64,000 nucleotides of DNA, from the NCBI RefSeq assembly GCF_014839805.1, contig NC_051116.1:4259556-4323555 (forward strand). Reading direction: 5' to 3'. The position numbers and the translations under genes were made by a program. The DNA is from Manduca sexta (lineage: Eukaryota; Arthropoda; Insecta; Lepidoptera; Sphingidae). The notes under the pieces are model-generated. The model saw nothing but the letters and a program-made list of their open reading frames with translations, ran no database searches and had not been told where the DNA came from. Below, one piece after another: positions 23,090-34,486 of the stretch (positions are counted from its first letter, which is position 1; every line of letters starts with the position of its first letter).

Positions 23090-23265
23090 AATCGTTGGTA
23101 TTGTCTGGGGTCGGGTAGAGTTGGTAGTTTTGTGCTCAGCATCAGCTCGGAGTCCAATGAGGGAATATGGTTGACCAATCACATGGGACGAAACAAATCC
23201 GTGCGAAGAAGCTTGATCTGGTTGAACCTCTGCCTAAATATGGGATATAGGTGTCATGTCTGTTT
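23090..23265 (+). mobile_element. S1 SINE, degraded and rearranged
   Basis: TCGGGTAGAGTTGGTAGTTT, TGCTCAGCATCAGCTCGGAG and CACATGGGACGAAACAAATC follow S1 order but are diverged. Confidence 0.5.
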
Positions 23266-25644
23266 GTATGTCATGTGGTCTTTGACGGCAAGCGGTGGAT
23301 CACACTTTCTCAACTCTGGAGTGAGTGTGTCATTTTCCTTTCACAATATGTACGCGATTAGATCTCCCTGAGAAGTTCGTTAATAGAACCAAATCGTTCA
23401 ATATGCTTGCAAAAGTGTATGGCTTCGACCCCACAGAAAAGTAAAAAAGGGTAGGTAGAAGGGTGAGAATATTTTTCATCATCTTGGTGTTCTTTCTTAT
23501 ACGAATGTTCGGATTTGTTAGAAATAAACGCAGAAACTGTAGGAACAAGTTTGGATGTAATTTGGCACATAGATAAATGATGCCTTAGATTAACACCCAG
23601 GCTAGCTATATCTTGGAAAAACAGGATTTTAACTTCGCGAAACCTTCACGCAGCAGAATTTTCTTGTTATAAATATAATTAAGATAATTATGTAAGAACT
23701 TCTCGACACATTTACGATAATTTGTGATATTTTAAACAACTCGAAACGGACCGTAGTTCCAAACAAATGGAAATTTAAAATAGTTACTGGTCCGTCCGCT
23801 AATTTATTTGGGCAGATGTCGCCTCGTCATCCGAGTAAGTTTCTGTCGATATCACTCTGAATCTAATTTGCATTCTGTCTTGCATTAAATATAGTTTAGA
23901 GTAGTGAGAGAGAGTAGTGTAGAGTGAAACATTTATTAATGTTTTTTTCTATTGATTTGTAATGAGAAGTACATTTTATTGTTTTTTTATTTATTTCACA
24001 AAAGGCATAGCACAGAACGCAATGATTATAAACAATACTTAAGCACTAAGTTACATTATGACTAGATTTCGCACGTAACTGTCTTTTAATATAAACCATT
24101 ATAAGTTGACCCCTTTATATGAAAACAAAGGAATTTTCAAACTATATTTTCAGTACTATTTTAATGATTTAATTTAAAATACAATATTTACATTAGATTA
24201 CGCAATTTTAAATAGTTTTTCTATTCAAACTAAAAAAAAAATATTTTGAAAATGGAAATCGATTTTGAATCTTCCCGATTCACGTATAATTTGTGCGGCA
24301 AATATTTCATAACGATTAAAACGGACACAAGAGTTTAAAGACCAAAATTTTGAATTTGTTCAGCTACTTTCTTGGCTAACTGTACATAGCCTACTTACTA
24401 GTTCTACTTTTCAAGGTTAGGCAGAGTTATAACTCACCTTTCTGACTTAACTTATCAGGGTAAAGAAAGCATGAAGCACATGATGACAAATACGAGGGTG
24501 ACTTCTATTTATATTCTTTGAGGGGATATCTCCTCAATTGCACCAGGTGTAAGTAATAGAGTAATATCTCTAAATAAGAGCAGTCTTGAATGCACTTTAT
24601 AAATAGGTATTTAAAGTTCCAAGTTAAAACGTTGTTTCATACATTAACGCAAAATATTCGTACATATTGATTTTCCACAACATTTTTGTACAAAAGATTT
24701 ATATATTTTTTATGTGTTATAATGCTCAAACTTACATATAATTAAAAACGTATAATTAATACATTTTCGTGACCTATAAAGTGCATTTAAGAACATTTAC
24801 CTACTCTTGATATCGACTCGCAAAAGTCGCATTTAAATATTGCTAAAATTACAATTATACTATCTGACGACAAATGTTATAATTTATTATTATTAAAATA
24901 AATAAATGGTCATTAATAAATAAATACTTCGCCCCATACATTCATTTAGATACGGACTTCGATGTCAATCATTCACAGTGCGTGCTGTCGATTGCAATTT
25001 TAGTGGGTGGTTTTAAAGGAGTGAGAATATGGGCGTCGCCGACAGTCAAAAGGCCTTCATTTACATCAACTTTCAGATTATTAAGGCACAAAAAGGTACA
25101 TAATGACTCCATAATTATATAAAGTACATTACAGGGTTAAAAGAAAAGCCAAATGTGTTTTGCGTAATTTTAAATAATTTCGGAATTATTAAAATTATCC
25201 TCGACTCGTTTTGGAGGCACTTAAGTGTCAAAATTTTCACGATGACAGTGCGAGGTGACAGTTTAATGGGCGCCGGCAAAAAATTAAGAAAAATGTGACC
25301 TAGTTACAAAAAAACACTTGGAGTTTATCTTATCTGTGTGGAGTGTAAAGCTATTTGGATTTGCAAGTTGTTTGCGTAAAAACGTTTAGTTGACATTATT
25401 GAAAAAAAGGCAAACAGATAAGCAGCTTCATTTTTTTAATATTTATCACAAACGCGTTCGATTTTTAAAAAAGATTTTAATCTATAATCGACAATTAATT
25501 TATGAATTACATTTTTAAACGTTCGCATGTTTTTTTATATTTGAAAAAGTATCGAACCTACTTTTGGAATATATTTTTTTGCATTTCGAACACACTTATT
25601 TAAAAAGTTGTTTTATATATGGTTTCAACATTTTTCGTACTAGA

Positions 25645-25920
25645 ACCATTGACGTATATTTTATAGACACGAACGTCCATGTAAACTATTTATTCAAAAT
25701 CTGAACTAAAATGACAACCAAAACGTCACTTACAACCTATTTATTCACTTGAACAACAAATATTTTTTTTACTAATATTTTTTATTCAAATCCAGGTTTA
25801 CACTTAGACTTGAGTATTTACATCATGAGCGCTCCATACACAACCATAAGCTGTCAATTGACCATAAGTCAGTTTGAATGGATTGCAGTTCAATTCAGTT
25901 GAACACAGTGAATGACTAGA
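25645..25920 (+). repeat. R6 repeat copy
   Basis: CCATTGACGTATATTTTATA, GACACGAACGTCCATGTAAA, ATTTATTCACTTGAACAAC and GGATTGCAGTTCAATTCAGT. Other copies at 31.92, 39.18 and 44.52 kb are in the same direction. Confidence 0.8.
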
Positions 25921-26136
25921 ACAAAATCTAGATGAACTAAGCGTCATTTGATAAATGAAACAGTCTCGTACAGTTATAGGTAATCAGTGTAACGAGATCG
26001 CTCGGCCAGCTGGTATGATGCAATGTCCCATGGGCGAATTGTATTGTTATCGTGACACGCTGGAATGTACAATGTACACTTAGAACAAAGGAAAGGACCT
26101 TACATGGCAAAATAATAACGGTTACTTACTATCGGT

Positions 26137-26374
26137 ATCTTAATAAAATAATGATCTATTCCAAAATTGTTAATTTGTGGGAATTGTCAAAGAAACGAAT
26201 TTATTTGCGACCTTTTTTTTTAAGTTGCTATAAAATTGAACCTGTTAAAGATAGGTAAAAAATGAAGCCTATAGCATGAAAAAAAGAAGGAAAAGTAAAT
26301 TTCACCAAAAGAAATTAGTTTTTAGACGATTCCCCCAAATTTTCAATTTTGGAATACGTCATTATTTTGTTAAG
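26137..26374. repeat. M8 MITE, both ends
   Basis: The left CTTAATAAAATAATGATCTA and right CGTCATTATTTTGTTAAGAG are inverted copies. The core TTGCTATAAAATTGAACCTG matches the 16.8- and 51.5-kb copies. A second TIR element starts at its right end. Confidence 0.7.
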
Positions 26375-27136
26375 AGTATATCGTCGTTGTAGGTGGAGAA
26401 CTAAATAACTCGAATTTTGGCCATTTTGGACTTTCATCACTTTTGTGTTGCCCAAAACATGGCGCGTATTTTGGCCTAACAAGCATTTCATTATCTTATC
26501 CCGTTTCGAAATTATAGCTTCTTTATGTTAAAAGTGAAGAAATAAATATATTCAAATAATATATATTTTGTTGTAGAAAAAGTAAATAATAAAATCAATA
26601 AACTGCGACTTATAATCTGTTCAATAGTAAAGAAATTACATAAAATGAGTTGTTTAATTCTTCCTCGAGTCTATTGTTTGTAAACAAAATTAATCAAGTG
26701 TGTAGAAGAACTAAACAACTTGATTTGTTTAATTTAGACATTGAAAATCCTAATGGTATTCACTTTAATAAACTGTATAATTTTAATTATTTAACCTTAT
26801 AATTACTTTACCATATTATGGTTTCTAGTGTGGCAAAACTAAATAACTATACGAGTTATTTAGTTTACTTCAGCAGACTTACAAAACATTGTTGTGGCAG
26901 AATTAAATAAGAAGTTTTAATTTTTTTATATTTTTATTCTTCAGGTCAGAGTTTTTTTTGTTAATGCATAATATAATAGATAATAAGACCCAAGATATAT
27001 AAAAATACTGACATTAAAATTATTTATAGTATTTTAGTAATGCTTAAAAATAACGAAAAAAAAAACAGTTAATCGCGTTTATCTCGAAACTAGAAATTTT
27101 GAGATATTTAGTTCTCCACCTACAGCGACGATATAC
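26375..27136. mobile_element. Non-autonomous TIR DNA transposon, 762 bp
   Basis: The left end AGTATATCGTCGTTGTAGGT and right end ACCTACAGCGACGATATACT are inverted copies, and the similarity runs about 44 bases through GGAGAACTAAATA. TA dinucleotides flank TATCGTCG on both sides, compatible with a TA target site. The motif ACTAAATAACT recurs inside, including a 13-bp perfect palindrome arm pair at 26836-26866. There is no transposase frame. Confidence 0.75.
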
Positions 27137-27189
27137 TAATGTATAAAGCTGAAGACTTTGAACTCGCTAATCTCAGGAACCAAACCGAT

Positions 27190-27395
27190 TTTGATTTTTT
27201 TTCGCTAATAAAAAGCTCTCCCGGGAGACGCAGCGTAGGCAGGCCCCCCACGAGATGGACCGAAGACCTGGTGAGGGTCGCCGGAGTTCGATGGATGAGG
27301 GCGGCCCAGAACCGGTCCCTGTGGCGCTCAATGTGGGAGGCCTATATCCACCAGTGGACGATTCCCGGCTGAAGTGATGATGATGAATAGGAAGC
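27190..27395 (+). mobile_element. RTE-like LINE, 3' end with C-terminal coding remnant
   Basis: The frame reads GRRSVGRPPTRWTEDLVRVA, GVRWMRAAQNRSLWRSMWEA and YIHQWTIPG before a stop, then GTGATGATGATGAAT. This is the C-terminus and 3' tail of an RTE-like element, opposite in strand to the 0.86-kb copy and rather well kept. RT and endonuclease are missing. Confidence 0.8.
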
Positions 27396-27956
27396 TACGT
27401 TATGTCTGAGTGCTATGGTTTACTATTTATCCCGAAATCTTTCATACATAAAGCTATCGTATATAGTACAAACAGGGTTTGATTGTGTGTTAGTAAAGTA
27501 ATTTTGGACCCACACAAATTTGATAACGAATCCGCGACCACTTTTTGTAGCTAATTGTTAGTATGCAGCATTACAATCTGCCAAAAAGGTATCAAAGTAT
27601 TTATATGAATGTATTAAGAAGGTAATGTTGGAAATAAAAATGCAAAACATAATTCGCACAAATTCACTTAAAATTTAAACAAAAGACCGTACAGTTCTAA
27701 GCTACATCAACCTCTATACTAATTACATGATTTAAATTTCTGGATATACTACTTAAACATGAGATTTTTACAAACACGTGACCTCTTCTATAGTAATCGT
27801 TATATTTCAGTCAATTTACATAAAACCGTAATGTACTATCAACCTAAACATTCCTTAAGAATTGCACTATCTTTTAGTAAAATCCGTACAAAAATCCGTT
27901 CAGTAGATTTTGAGAAAATCGATCACATACAGACAGCTTTACATACATACATACAT

Positions 27957-28207
27957 AACATCACGCATTTTATCCCCGAAGGGGTATGCAGAGGCGCAAC
28001 TGGGGCACCCACTTTTCGCCAAGTATGTTCCGTCCCATGATGTGATAGGGGGCGAGCCTATCGCCGTATCGGGCACAAATTCCAGACTCCGGGCTGATAC
28101 TGAGCAGAAAAACCCAAATATCACTTTGCCCGACCCGGGATTCGAACCCAGGACCTCAGAGCGCTATTGTACCGGACATGCAATACAACTACGCCACCGA
28201 GGCAGTC
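27957..28207 (-). mobile_element. S1 SINE, full length, well preserved
   Basis: Inverse order from CCCCGAAGGGGTATGCAGAG through CCCATGATGTGATAGGGG and CGACCCGGGATTCGAACCCA to CAACTACGCCACCGAGGCAG. The tRNA-like A box (TGGCGTAGTTG) and B box (GGTTCGAATCC) are intact. Very like the 57.6-kb copy, suggesting recent spread. Confidence 0.9.
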
Positions 28208-29024
28208 AGCTTTTGGGGACTTTATTTTGTAATATGTATAAATAGATATTAAATATCTTATAAATAACCAAAATTGACCCTTTCTAAGAGAACGAATCAT
28301 AAACAAATGAGACATCCGCCGAAATATTAACATGTTGCACGCAGCCGCGGTAACTACGAGTACTTATTGAAAAAAATAAGCTTTGGAATTAGGGTTGGCA
28401 TCTTTTTTAAAATTATTACGCACTGGCCATAAAACTATTCATAAAAAAAGGAATATTATAAAAGAAAGCATAAATGTAGTTAGGTATGTTATAAACCAAT
28501 ATTCTATATTTGAAAAAAAATCGTTTCTTATTTTAATGCTAAAATATTTTTTAATAATAAGGGACAGAAATCGCTATTTTATTTCACGTAAAAATATTAG
28601 TAAATTTAATATTTTTCTTTTTTATGTAGATTAAGATAAAAAATCCCTTTAATTTCTAACGATAAAATATAGGTGACAGTATTTCAGCTGATTTATATTT
28701 TTAAGAATTATAATAAAAAACTTCATAATCATATCAGGTACTTCTAGATAATGTTGACAACCCTATTCGGAACAATATTTGAACGCCACATGGCTACCCG
28801 TTAATGGAAGGGACACGAGCGTGGTTTTTGTCAGTTTTTTATGATGCAATAATTAAAAACAATCAATGGGTGTTAGGTTATTGTAAAAAAAGTCCATATG
28901 GTGTAAAAGACCACCAACCTAGGAAAACAGTGCAATGTCACACTTTTTTTTGCAATTTTGCTCTGTTTCTTTTTTTATACATTAGTCTCCCAGAAGACAA
29001 GTTCTTTCGTCTCATTATAACATA

Positions 29025-29470
29025 TTTAACGGACTTCAAGAATGAGGAGGTTCTCAATGATTTTTTTATGTTTGTAACCTCAAAATTTTCGACTGGGTGA
29101 ACCGATTTTGATGATTCTTGTTTTTTGAAAGCTGATGCTTCCCGTGTGGTCCTATATTGTTAGACCTTTGAATTTGAAGATACATCAGAAAAATCTTAAA
29201 ATTATGTCGTCAACTATGATGTCGTTAACGTATACTGATTTTTACTAACACAAAAAAAGAAAAAAAAACTCTTTCAACAAAAAATTATACCTACATTGTT
29301 TTCGTATAGTTCATGTATTTATCTAGCATAACTAGCAATTTAAATGACTAATGTTTAATATTTATTACGCACTGATTCTAAAACTGGTAACGAGTATATA
29401 GGTAATGTTACATTTTTTTTTGTTTTTTAGTGGTTTTTGAAGGCGGTATACTTAAATTTTTGATAAAAAG
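29025..29470 (+). repeat. R10 repeat copy
   Basis: ACGGACTTCAAGAATGAGGA, TTCGACTGGGTGAACCGATT and TTGATGATTCTTG, later GTGGTTTTTGAAGGCGGTAT. The 31.1-kb copy is inverted and the 43.5-kb copy is direct. Confidence 0.65.
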
Positions 29471-29863
29471 TTTTTAACAAAATTTTATTATATTTCATAA
29501 ATAATCTGAACGGTATATTCTTTCGTATAAAAAAATAATTTTCCAAATCGGTTCAGAAATAACTTAGTTCTGAGGCAACAAACATTTAAAAAAATACACA
29601 TCAAAATAACGTTCTTTTTTAAAAGTCAGTTAACAAAATAAACAAAACAAGAATATTCTAATCAACAAAAAAGCAATAACCATTCCAATGGAATAAAAGA
29701 CATTGCATTAAATTAATGAAATTGTTTAATTGCGTTATGGATACCCATCCGTATTAATTAAATTAAATGAGGTAATTAATTTAATTGGACTAATTTTATT
29801 TGTAAGAAATAAAGCGCCGGTGGAAAGCAGGATGTTTATAGCAATTTAATTTGTTGGATTCCA

Positions 29864-30515
29864 CGCTCGTTATATTTTATCTTTAAAGTAATATTTGTTT
29901 TAACAAATTGTAGTGAATTAAATATGATAAATAAATATGATATAAAATGTTTTATTGATTAAAAATGATAAATATTTGTTTTTAATGATGACTGCTTTGG
30001 TGGCGTAGTTGCATTACGGTACGGCTTTCACCGCTCGTTATATTTTATCTTTAAGGCGATACCTCAAGGTCCATTTTCATACATTTTGTTTCGGCTTTAA
30101 TCTGGGTAACTAAACAAGTATTGGCAAGTAAAGAATTTAAATTCACGTCTAGTTAGTGATTAGTTCTCGCAGTTGAAAGAAAAATGTAAAAATAATTAAT
30201 AATCATGGATATTTCTGCCTTTAAAATTTCGTCATATTAAATTTTGAACTAATCACTAACTAGACGTGAATTTAAATTCTTTACTTGCCAATACTTGTTT
30301 AGTTACCCAGATTAAAGCCGAAACAAAATGTATGAAAATGGACCTTGAGGTATCGCCTTAAAGTAATATTTGTTTTAACAAATTGTAGTGAATTAAATAT
30401 GATAAACAAACATGATATATATTTTATTGATGACTGCCTCGGTGACGTAGTTGTATTACGGCAGTGCGAGGTCTCGGGTTCGATCATGAGTCGGGTAGTG
30501 ATATTGGGTTTTCTA
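29864..30515 (+). repeat. Tandem duplication carrying an S1 head, second unit split by an M7 element
   Basis: Unit one starts CGCTCGTTATATTTTATCTT at 29864 and runs through AACAAATTGTAGTGAATTAA to an S1 head (GGTGGCGTAGTTGCATTACG). Unit two starts at 30032 with the same bases, is interrupted at TTAA by the M7 foldback (30055-30357), then resumes at AGTAATATTTGTTTTAAC (30362) and again reaches an S1 head (GGTGACGTAGTTGTATTACG). Confidence 0.85.
30055..30357. mobile_element. M7 foldback MITE with TTAA target duplication
   Basis: It starts GGCGATACCTCAAGGTCC and ends with the exact inverse. The arms 30055-30166 and 30246-30357 are perfect over 112 bases. TTAA flanks both sides (30051-30054 and 30358-30361). 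No coding frame. TTAA duplication is the mark of piggyBac-type insertion, but the termini do not look like typical piggyBac ends, so the superfamily is open. Confidence 0.88.
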
Positions 30516-31139
30516 TTCGATAAAACAAAAAAACTCTTCAGCTTTATATATTAGTATAGATTATGGTAATATATTAAATTTATTGCATTGCATAATCAAC
30601 TCGCATTACAAGTTCCTTTGGAATTTAATCATTTGATCTAGATCTATGCTGTATATAATTTAGTGTATGCGAATGCAACCAATAACTTTTTATACTGACA
30701 CAAGAATGATTAACTTCATGGTTATAAAGAAAGTCATGAACAACTTTGAATAACAAAATCATGGTACTGTACTGAGCACAGTACATTTGATACAACCCGA
30801 TTTCTATCGGCTTCCCTTTTAGGTTTATTGATGTTCGTCTTAATTTTTGTTTTTTATTAAATTGGCCACGATATGGCAAAAGGCAACTTTCTTTTGCTTC
30901 GGGTTACCTTTTTAAAAATGTCACCTTCGCCATTGGTACTGAGATCATCATCTTAAGATGTTCGAGAGTACGGGCTGTATTAAATGCCACAGAAATTCGC
31001 TCCGCAATGCGAAAGCTAGGACGCTAAGTTAAATACACCTCTCCATTCGCAGGCAGTCCGTTTCACACCCAACTAGGTTAGCACCGTTCTACTTACATTG
31101 ACGTGGTAATTTTATATGGAAAAAATGTAAGTTTTATTA

Positions 31140-31510
31140 AAGAAATAAAAAAAATCTTTTTAACAAAAAGTTATACCGCCTCAAAAATCACCACAAACCA
31201 AAAATTATTTTACATTTTCTATATACTGGTCATCAAGTTTGGAGTCGGTGCCTAATTACAATTGCTGGTTAAGTTAGATAAATAAATGAACAAATGTACG
31301 AGAACTAGCAATTTTAATTAGTCACCGACATATTTTTAAATTTTCTAATATATCTCCGAAGTCAAGCGTCCAACAACAAGGACATTATATGGGACAACAC
31401 GGGAAGCACAAACTTTAAAATAAAAAAAGAATCATCAAAATCGGCTCACCCAGTAAAAAATTCTGAGGTGACAAACATAAAAAAACCGTCTAATTGAAAA
31501 TCTCCATATT
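31140..31510 (-). repeat. R10 repeat copy, inverted
   Basis: Inverse of the 29.0-kb copy: CCGCCTCAAAAATCACCACA, AGAATCATCAAAATCGGCTC and ACCCAGTAAAAAATTCTGAG. Confidence 0.65.
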
Positions 31511-31917
31511 TTTTTCGACGGTCGCTATGCGTAGGGTCTGTCGAATATACATCGCTTGTTTAGTGCTATATTACCATGGCCATAAGCAGTTCGATCCTTA
31601 TTGTCTTAAATAAATTCAGTTCATTTTAATAAGGACAAAAAAGCAATTTTGCAGATTCGATACTTTACGTAGGGAACGTCGTTTTAAATCCGTCAATAAA
31701 GGTATAAGTTAAAAACGTCCCTAAAATAATTGATAATTATTAATTTAACACAGTTTTTGTCACATCCACGGCCACTATCTCTGTGATAACGGTAACATAT
31801 GGCTGTAACATGTGTCGCGCACATTATCGACACGAGGAATTTCGAACTTCATTCCGTTGGCTAACAGCTTCTTCAATGAAGTGGATGATCTTTATGTTAT
31901 TAAATAGTTTATGATAT

Positions 31918-32135
31918 ACCCATTAATGTATATTCTATAGACACGAACGTCCATATAAACTATTTGTTCAAAATCTGAACTAAAATGGCGACCAAAACGT
32001 CACTGTTATAACCTATTTATTCACTTCAACAACAAATAATTTTACTTATTTCACTAATATTTTTATTCACATCCAGATTTACACTTAGACTCGAGTTCTT
32101 TTATTATGAGCGTCACTCCGTACATTACCACACGC
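31918..32135 (+). repeat. R6 repeat copy
   Basis: TGTATATTCTATAGACACGA, ACGTCCATATAAACTATTTG and CCAGATTTACACTTAGACTC; the right end is lost. Confidence 0.75.
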
Positions 32136-32500
32136 TGTCAATGTTGAAATCAATTATACAAGGATGTGTGTGAGCTATATTAATATTAGAAAAAGTTTGT
32201 TTGTAAAGAATAACCTCTAGAATGAAGCTATTTTTAAATTATTTTATATTTAAAAGCAACTAGTGCAGAAGTTGGAACACGTATAATATACTTAATGATA
32301 TTTTGATTAATTCTTAACCTAGAAATTATTAAAACGGTCTGAAGTTTTCGCCGTATGCGTATTAACATCTTTATTAAACTAAATAAAAGGTAAAATTTGA
32401 ATGCGGAATCGTAACTTCTCAAGCACGACTACCATTTTGATTTGATGTTTTTTGATGGCCACGATATAAGCCTAGTGTGGACATTGTTGTCAGTTCTTAT

Positions 32501-32835
32501 GGTGGTAGCTCAAGGTCCATTTTCATACATTTTGTTTCGGCTTTAATTTGGGTAACTAAACAAGTATTGGCAAGTAAAGAATTTAAATTCACGTCTAGTT
32601 AGTGATTAGTTCTCGCAGTTGAAAGAAATATGTAAAAATAATTAATAATCATGGATATTTCGGCCTTTAAAATTTCGTCATATTAAATTTTAAAGGCCGA
32701 AATATCCATGATTAATTATTTACATATTTCTTCAACTGCGAGATCTAATCACTAACTAGACGTGAATTTAAATTTTACTCTGCCAATACTGTTTAGTCAC
32801 CCAGATTAAAGCCGAAACAAAATGTAGCTACCACC
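32501..32835. mobile_element. M7 foldback MITE with TTAT target duplication
   Basis: It starts GGTGGTAGCTCAAGG and ends GTAGCTACCACC. TTAT flanks both sides (32497-32500, 32836-32839). The arms of about 150-165 bases nearly meet in the centre. The right arm lacks about 16 bases (CAAGGTCCATTTTCAT) and has a few changes. The internal sequence matches the 30.05-kb copy, but the outer ten bases differ in both arms together. Confidence 0.85.
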
Positions 32836-32839
32836 TTAT

Positions 32840-34240
32840 AAGAAGTGTAATATTTGGATAATAAATTTATTTCTGTATCTATTTATCGTATTTCAACAAA
32901 CAATTCTAACCGTTTTTTATTATATATCTCAAAATAGACCGATAAGAACAACGTTTTTGACATGTATACTTTGGCCTATTCTCGGGATCTGTTCGAAAAT
33001 TTAAATTGGGTTCGATTTTTAAAATCGGCCGTTAATAAATTTTTGTTATTATCACTTTATCGTACTCCAAATCGCTAAAACAGTCATAAAAATCTTATAC
33101 AAAAAATAATTAAATTGACAACATTAAGGATTAAAAACAACATTCTTTCGCCTCCAAATTGAATGTCAATAAAAAAAAATATATATGCTAACACAAATAC
33201 TTTGTCACAATAAATTATGCATATCCTTTCTTGCTTGTATTTCAAACTGGTTTTGGCGCCTTTTATATTTTATCATTTAGTATTTGAGTAACTGTATGTA
33301 TTTGTGAATGATATTTAGCTTTAATGATTCCCTGTTTGCATTTGTTACTGTGTCCAGGTTTAGTTTCCATTTGTGTTCGACAAAATTGATGTCCATGGTA
33401 TCAGTACAATATATAGATTTTAGAAATGATCATAATACATAGGTTAATCTTTATTCAGAAAAAAAACAAAACGGTTTTTATGGTTTTCTACAGAAGGATT
33501 ACTCCGGAACCGTATTTAACTCTTATGAAGTTGCGAGCACATATGCTAGATATCTTATACTTTCTAAATGTTTTACTTCCTTTATCTTTCCCTATTTCCA
33601 TTTTCAACACAAATCAGTAAGATTTACTTCCTTTGCCGGGTCTATTTTCAGGATATCCGGAGGATGTCATTACAGTTCCTATAGGAAGAATGCATCCGCA
33701 TAAGAAGCGATTGAGGGGCTTCCAACATCTATTGAATATAAGGGACGGAACGTTAATTTTAGAAATGTAATCTAAACTTGCTAACGTAGAGAAAAAAGTA
33801 GAAAAGGAATTAAGTACGTAATCTATTAATATTGCAGTTCTAATAAGATAGGTCGAATTGAGAACCTCTCCCTTTTTTGAAGTCGGTTAAAAATAGAATG
33901 GTGATCAAGGTAAAGAGAGGAAATGGGGTAAATTCCGATGGAAATAATATTTAGGGCGTAATATCAATTTAAGTGAAGTGAATTGGCAAATATGTTGTTA
34001 TTTATTCTGTTATACCTAATAATTAGTATTTATTAACTTAATGTTTTATTTTGGTTTATAATTGTTTTTTTTTATTTTACATTAGTAATAGTTACCCTAT
34101 ATTGTCACCATGAAAATTTTTGTAATGATTGTGAGTGAGAAAATAATTTTATAACAAAAAAAAAAAAACAGAATAGCATGAATGATCACATATATTCTTC
34201 CAGTAAAAGGTAATAAATATTTGATCCTAACCTTTTATTA
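32840..34240. other. AT-rich sequence before the signal-peptide exon, nothing recognised
   Basis: No coding exon or clear family is seen apart from a short R10 end (TTTTTTGAAGTCGGTTAAAA, about 33876-33895). Confidence 0.5.
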
Positions 34241-34246
34241 TTCCAG

Positions 34247-34315
34247 ATGCCATTCATATGAACACATCACAAATGACCTCCAAACAAGTGCAGTCAATAT
34301 GTACCAAAAACTGAA
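34247..34315 (+). promoter_or_regulatory. 5' UTR part of exon 2 with three upstream ATGs
   Basis: The acceptor TTATTATTCCAG ends at 34246. Before the chosen start there are three upstream reading frames: ATG at 34247 (four codons, stop in the main frame), ATG at 34258 (18 codons, TGA at 34312-34314) and ATG at 34299 (16 codons, running past the main start to TAG at 34347-34349). The second frame ends one base before the main ATG, a layout compatible with termination and reinitiation. The in-frame TGA at 34259-34261 rules out an N-terminal extension of the receptor within this exon. Confidence 0.7.
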
Positions 34316-34486
34316 ATGGCGGCAACACACAAAGCGCGAGAATCGGTAGGGCTGCGCGCGCGCAGGATCTCCGTAAATAAACAACGGAAATGGAGCGGGC
34401 GGCCGGATGTGCTGGTGCTGTTTGTACTGATTGCCGGTTGTCATGGACACCAGGAGCAGAGGTTCGCCATGGAGCCACAGGATCAG
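34316..34486 (+). CDS. kirre/rst: kirre/rst coding exon 1: start codon and signal peptide (residues 1-57)
   Basis: The reading frame opens with ATGGCG (G at -3 and +4) and is the first ATG after an in-frame stop. It encodes a basic N-region of about 30 residues and then a hydrophobic core (DVLVLFVLIAGCHG, residues 31-44) typical of a signal peptide, followed by the mature N-terminus. The donor GTATTT follows GATCAG at 34486 and leaves phase 0. The basic lead is long for a signal peptide, but the only later methionine is residue 52, past the hydrophobic core. GC content is clearly higher than in the flanking introns. Confidence 0.9.

Larger units (their letters stand above)
20272..34246 (+). 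other. Presumed first intron of kirre/rst
   Basis: If the 20.2-kb exon is real, this 14-kb stretch is its intron. No coding exon is found on either strand. It holds an R4 copy, SINEs, R3, R6, M8, a 762-bp TIR element, two M7 foldbacks and an RTE-like LINE stub, listed separately. 23.3-25.6 kb is AT-rich and without recognised content. Confidence 0.4.

Noticed and set aside
26052..26258. Possible small secreted protein frames in the 26-kb region
   Set aside because: They lie wholly within the R6-M8 repeat area and translate MITE sequence.
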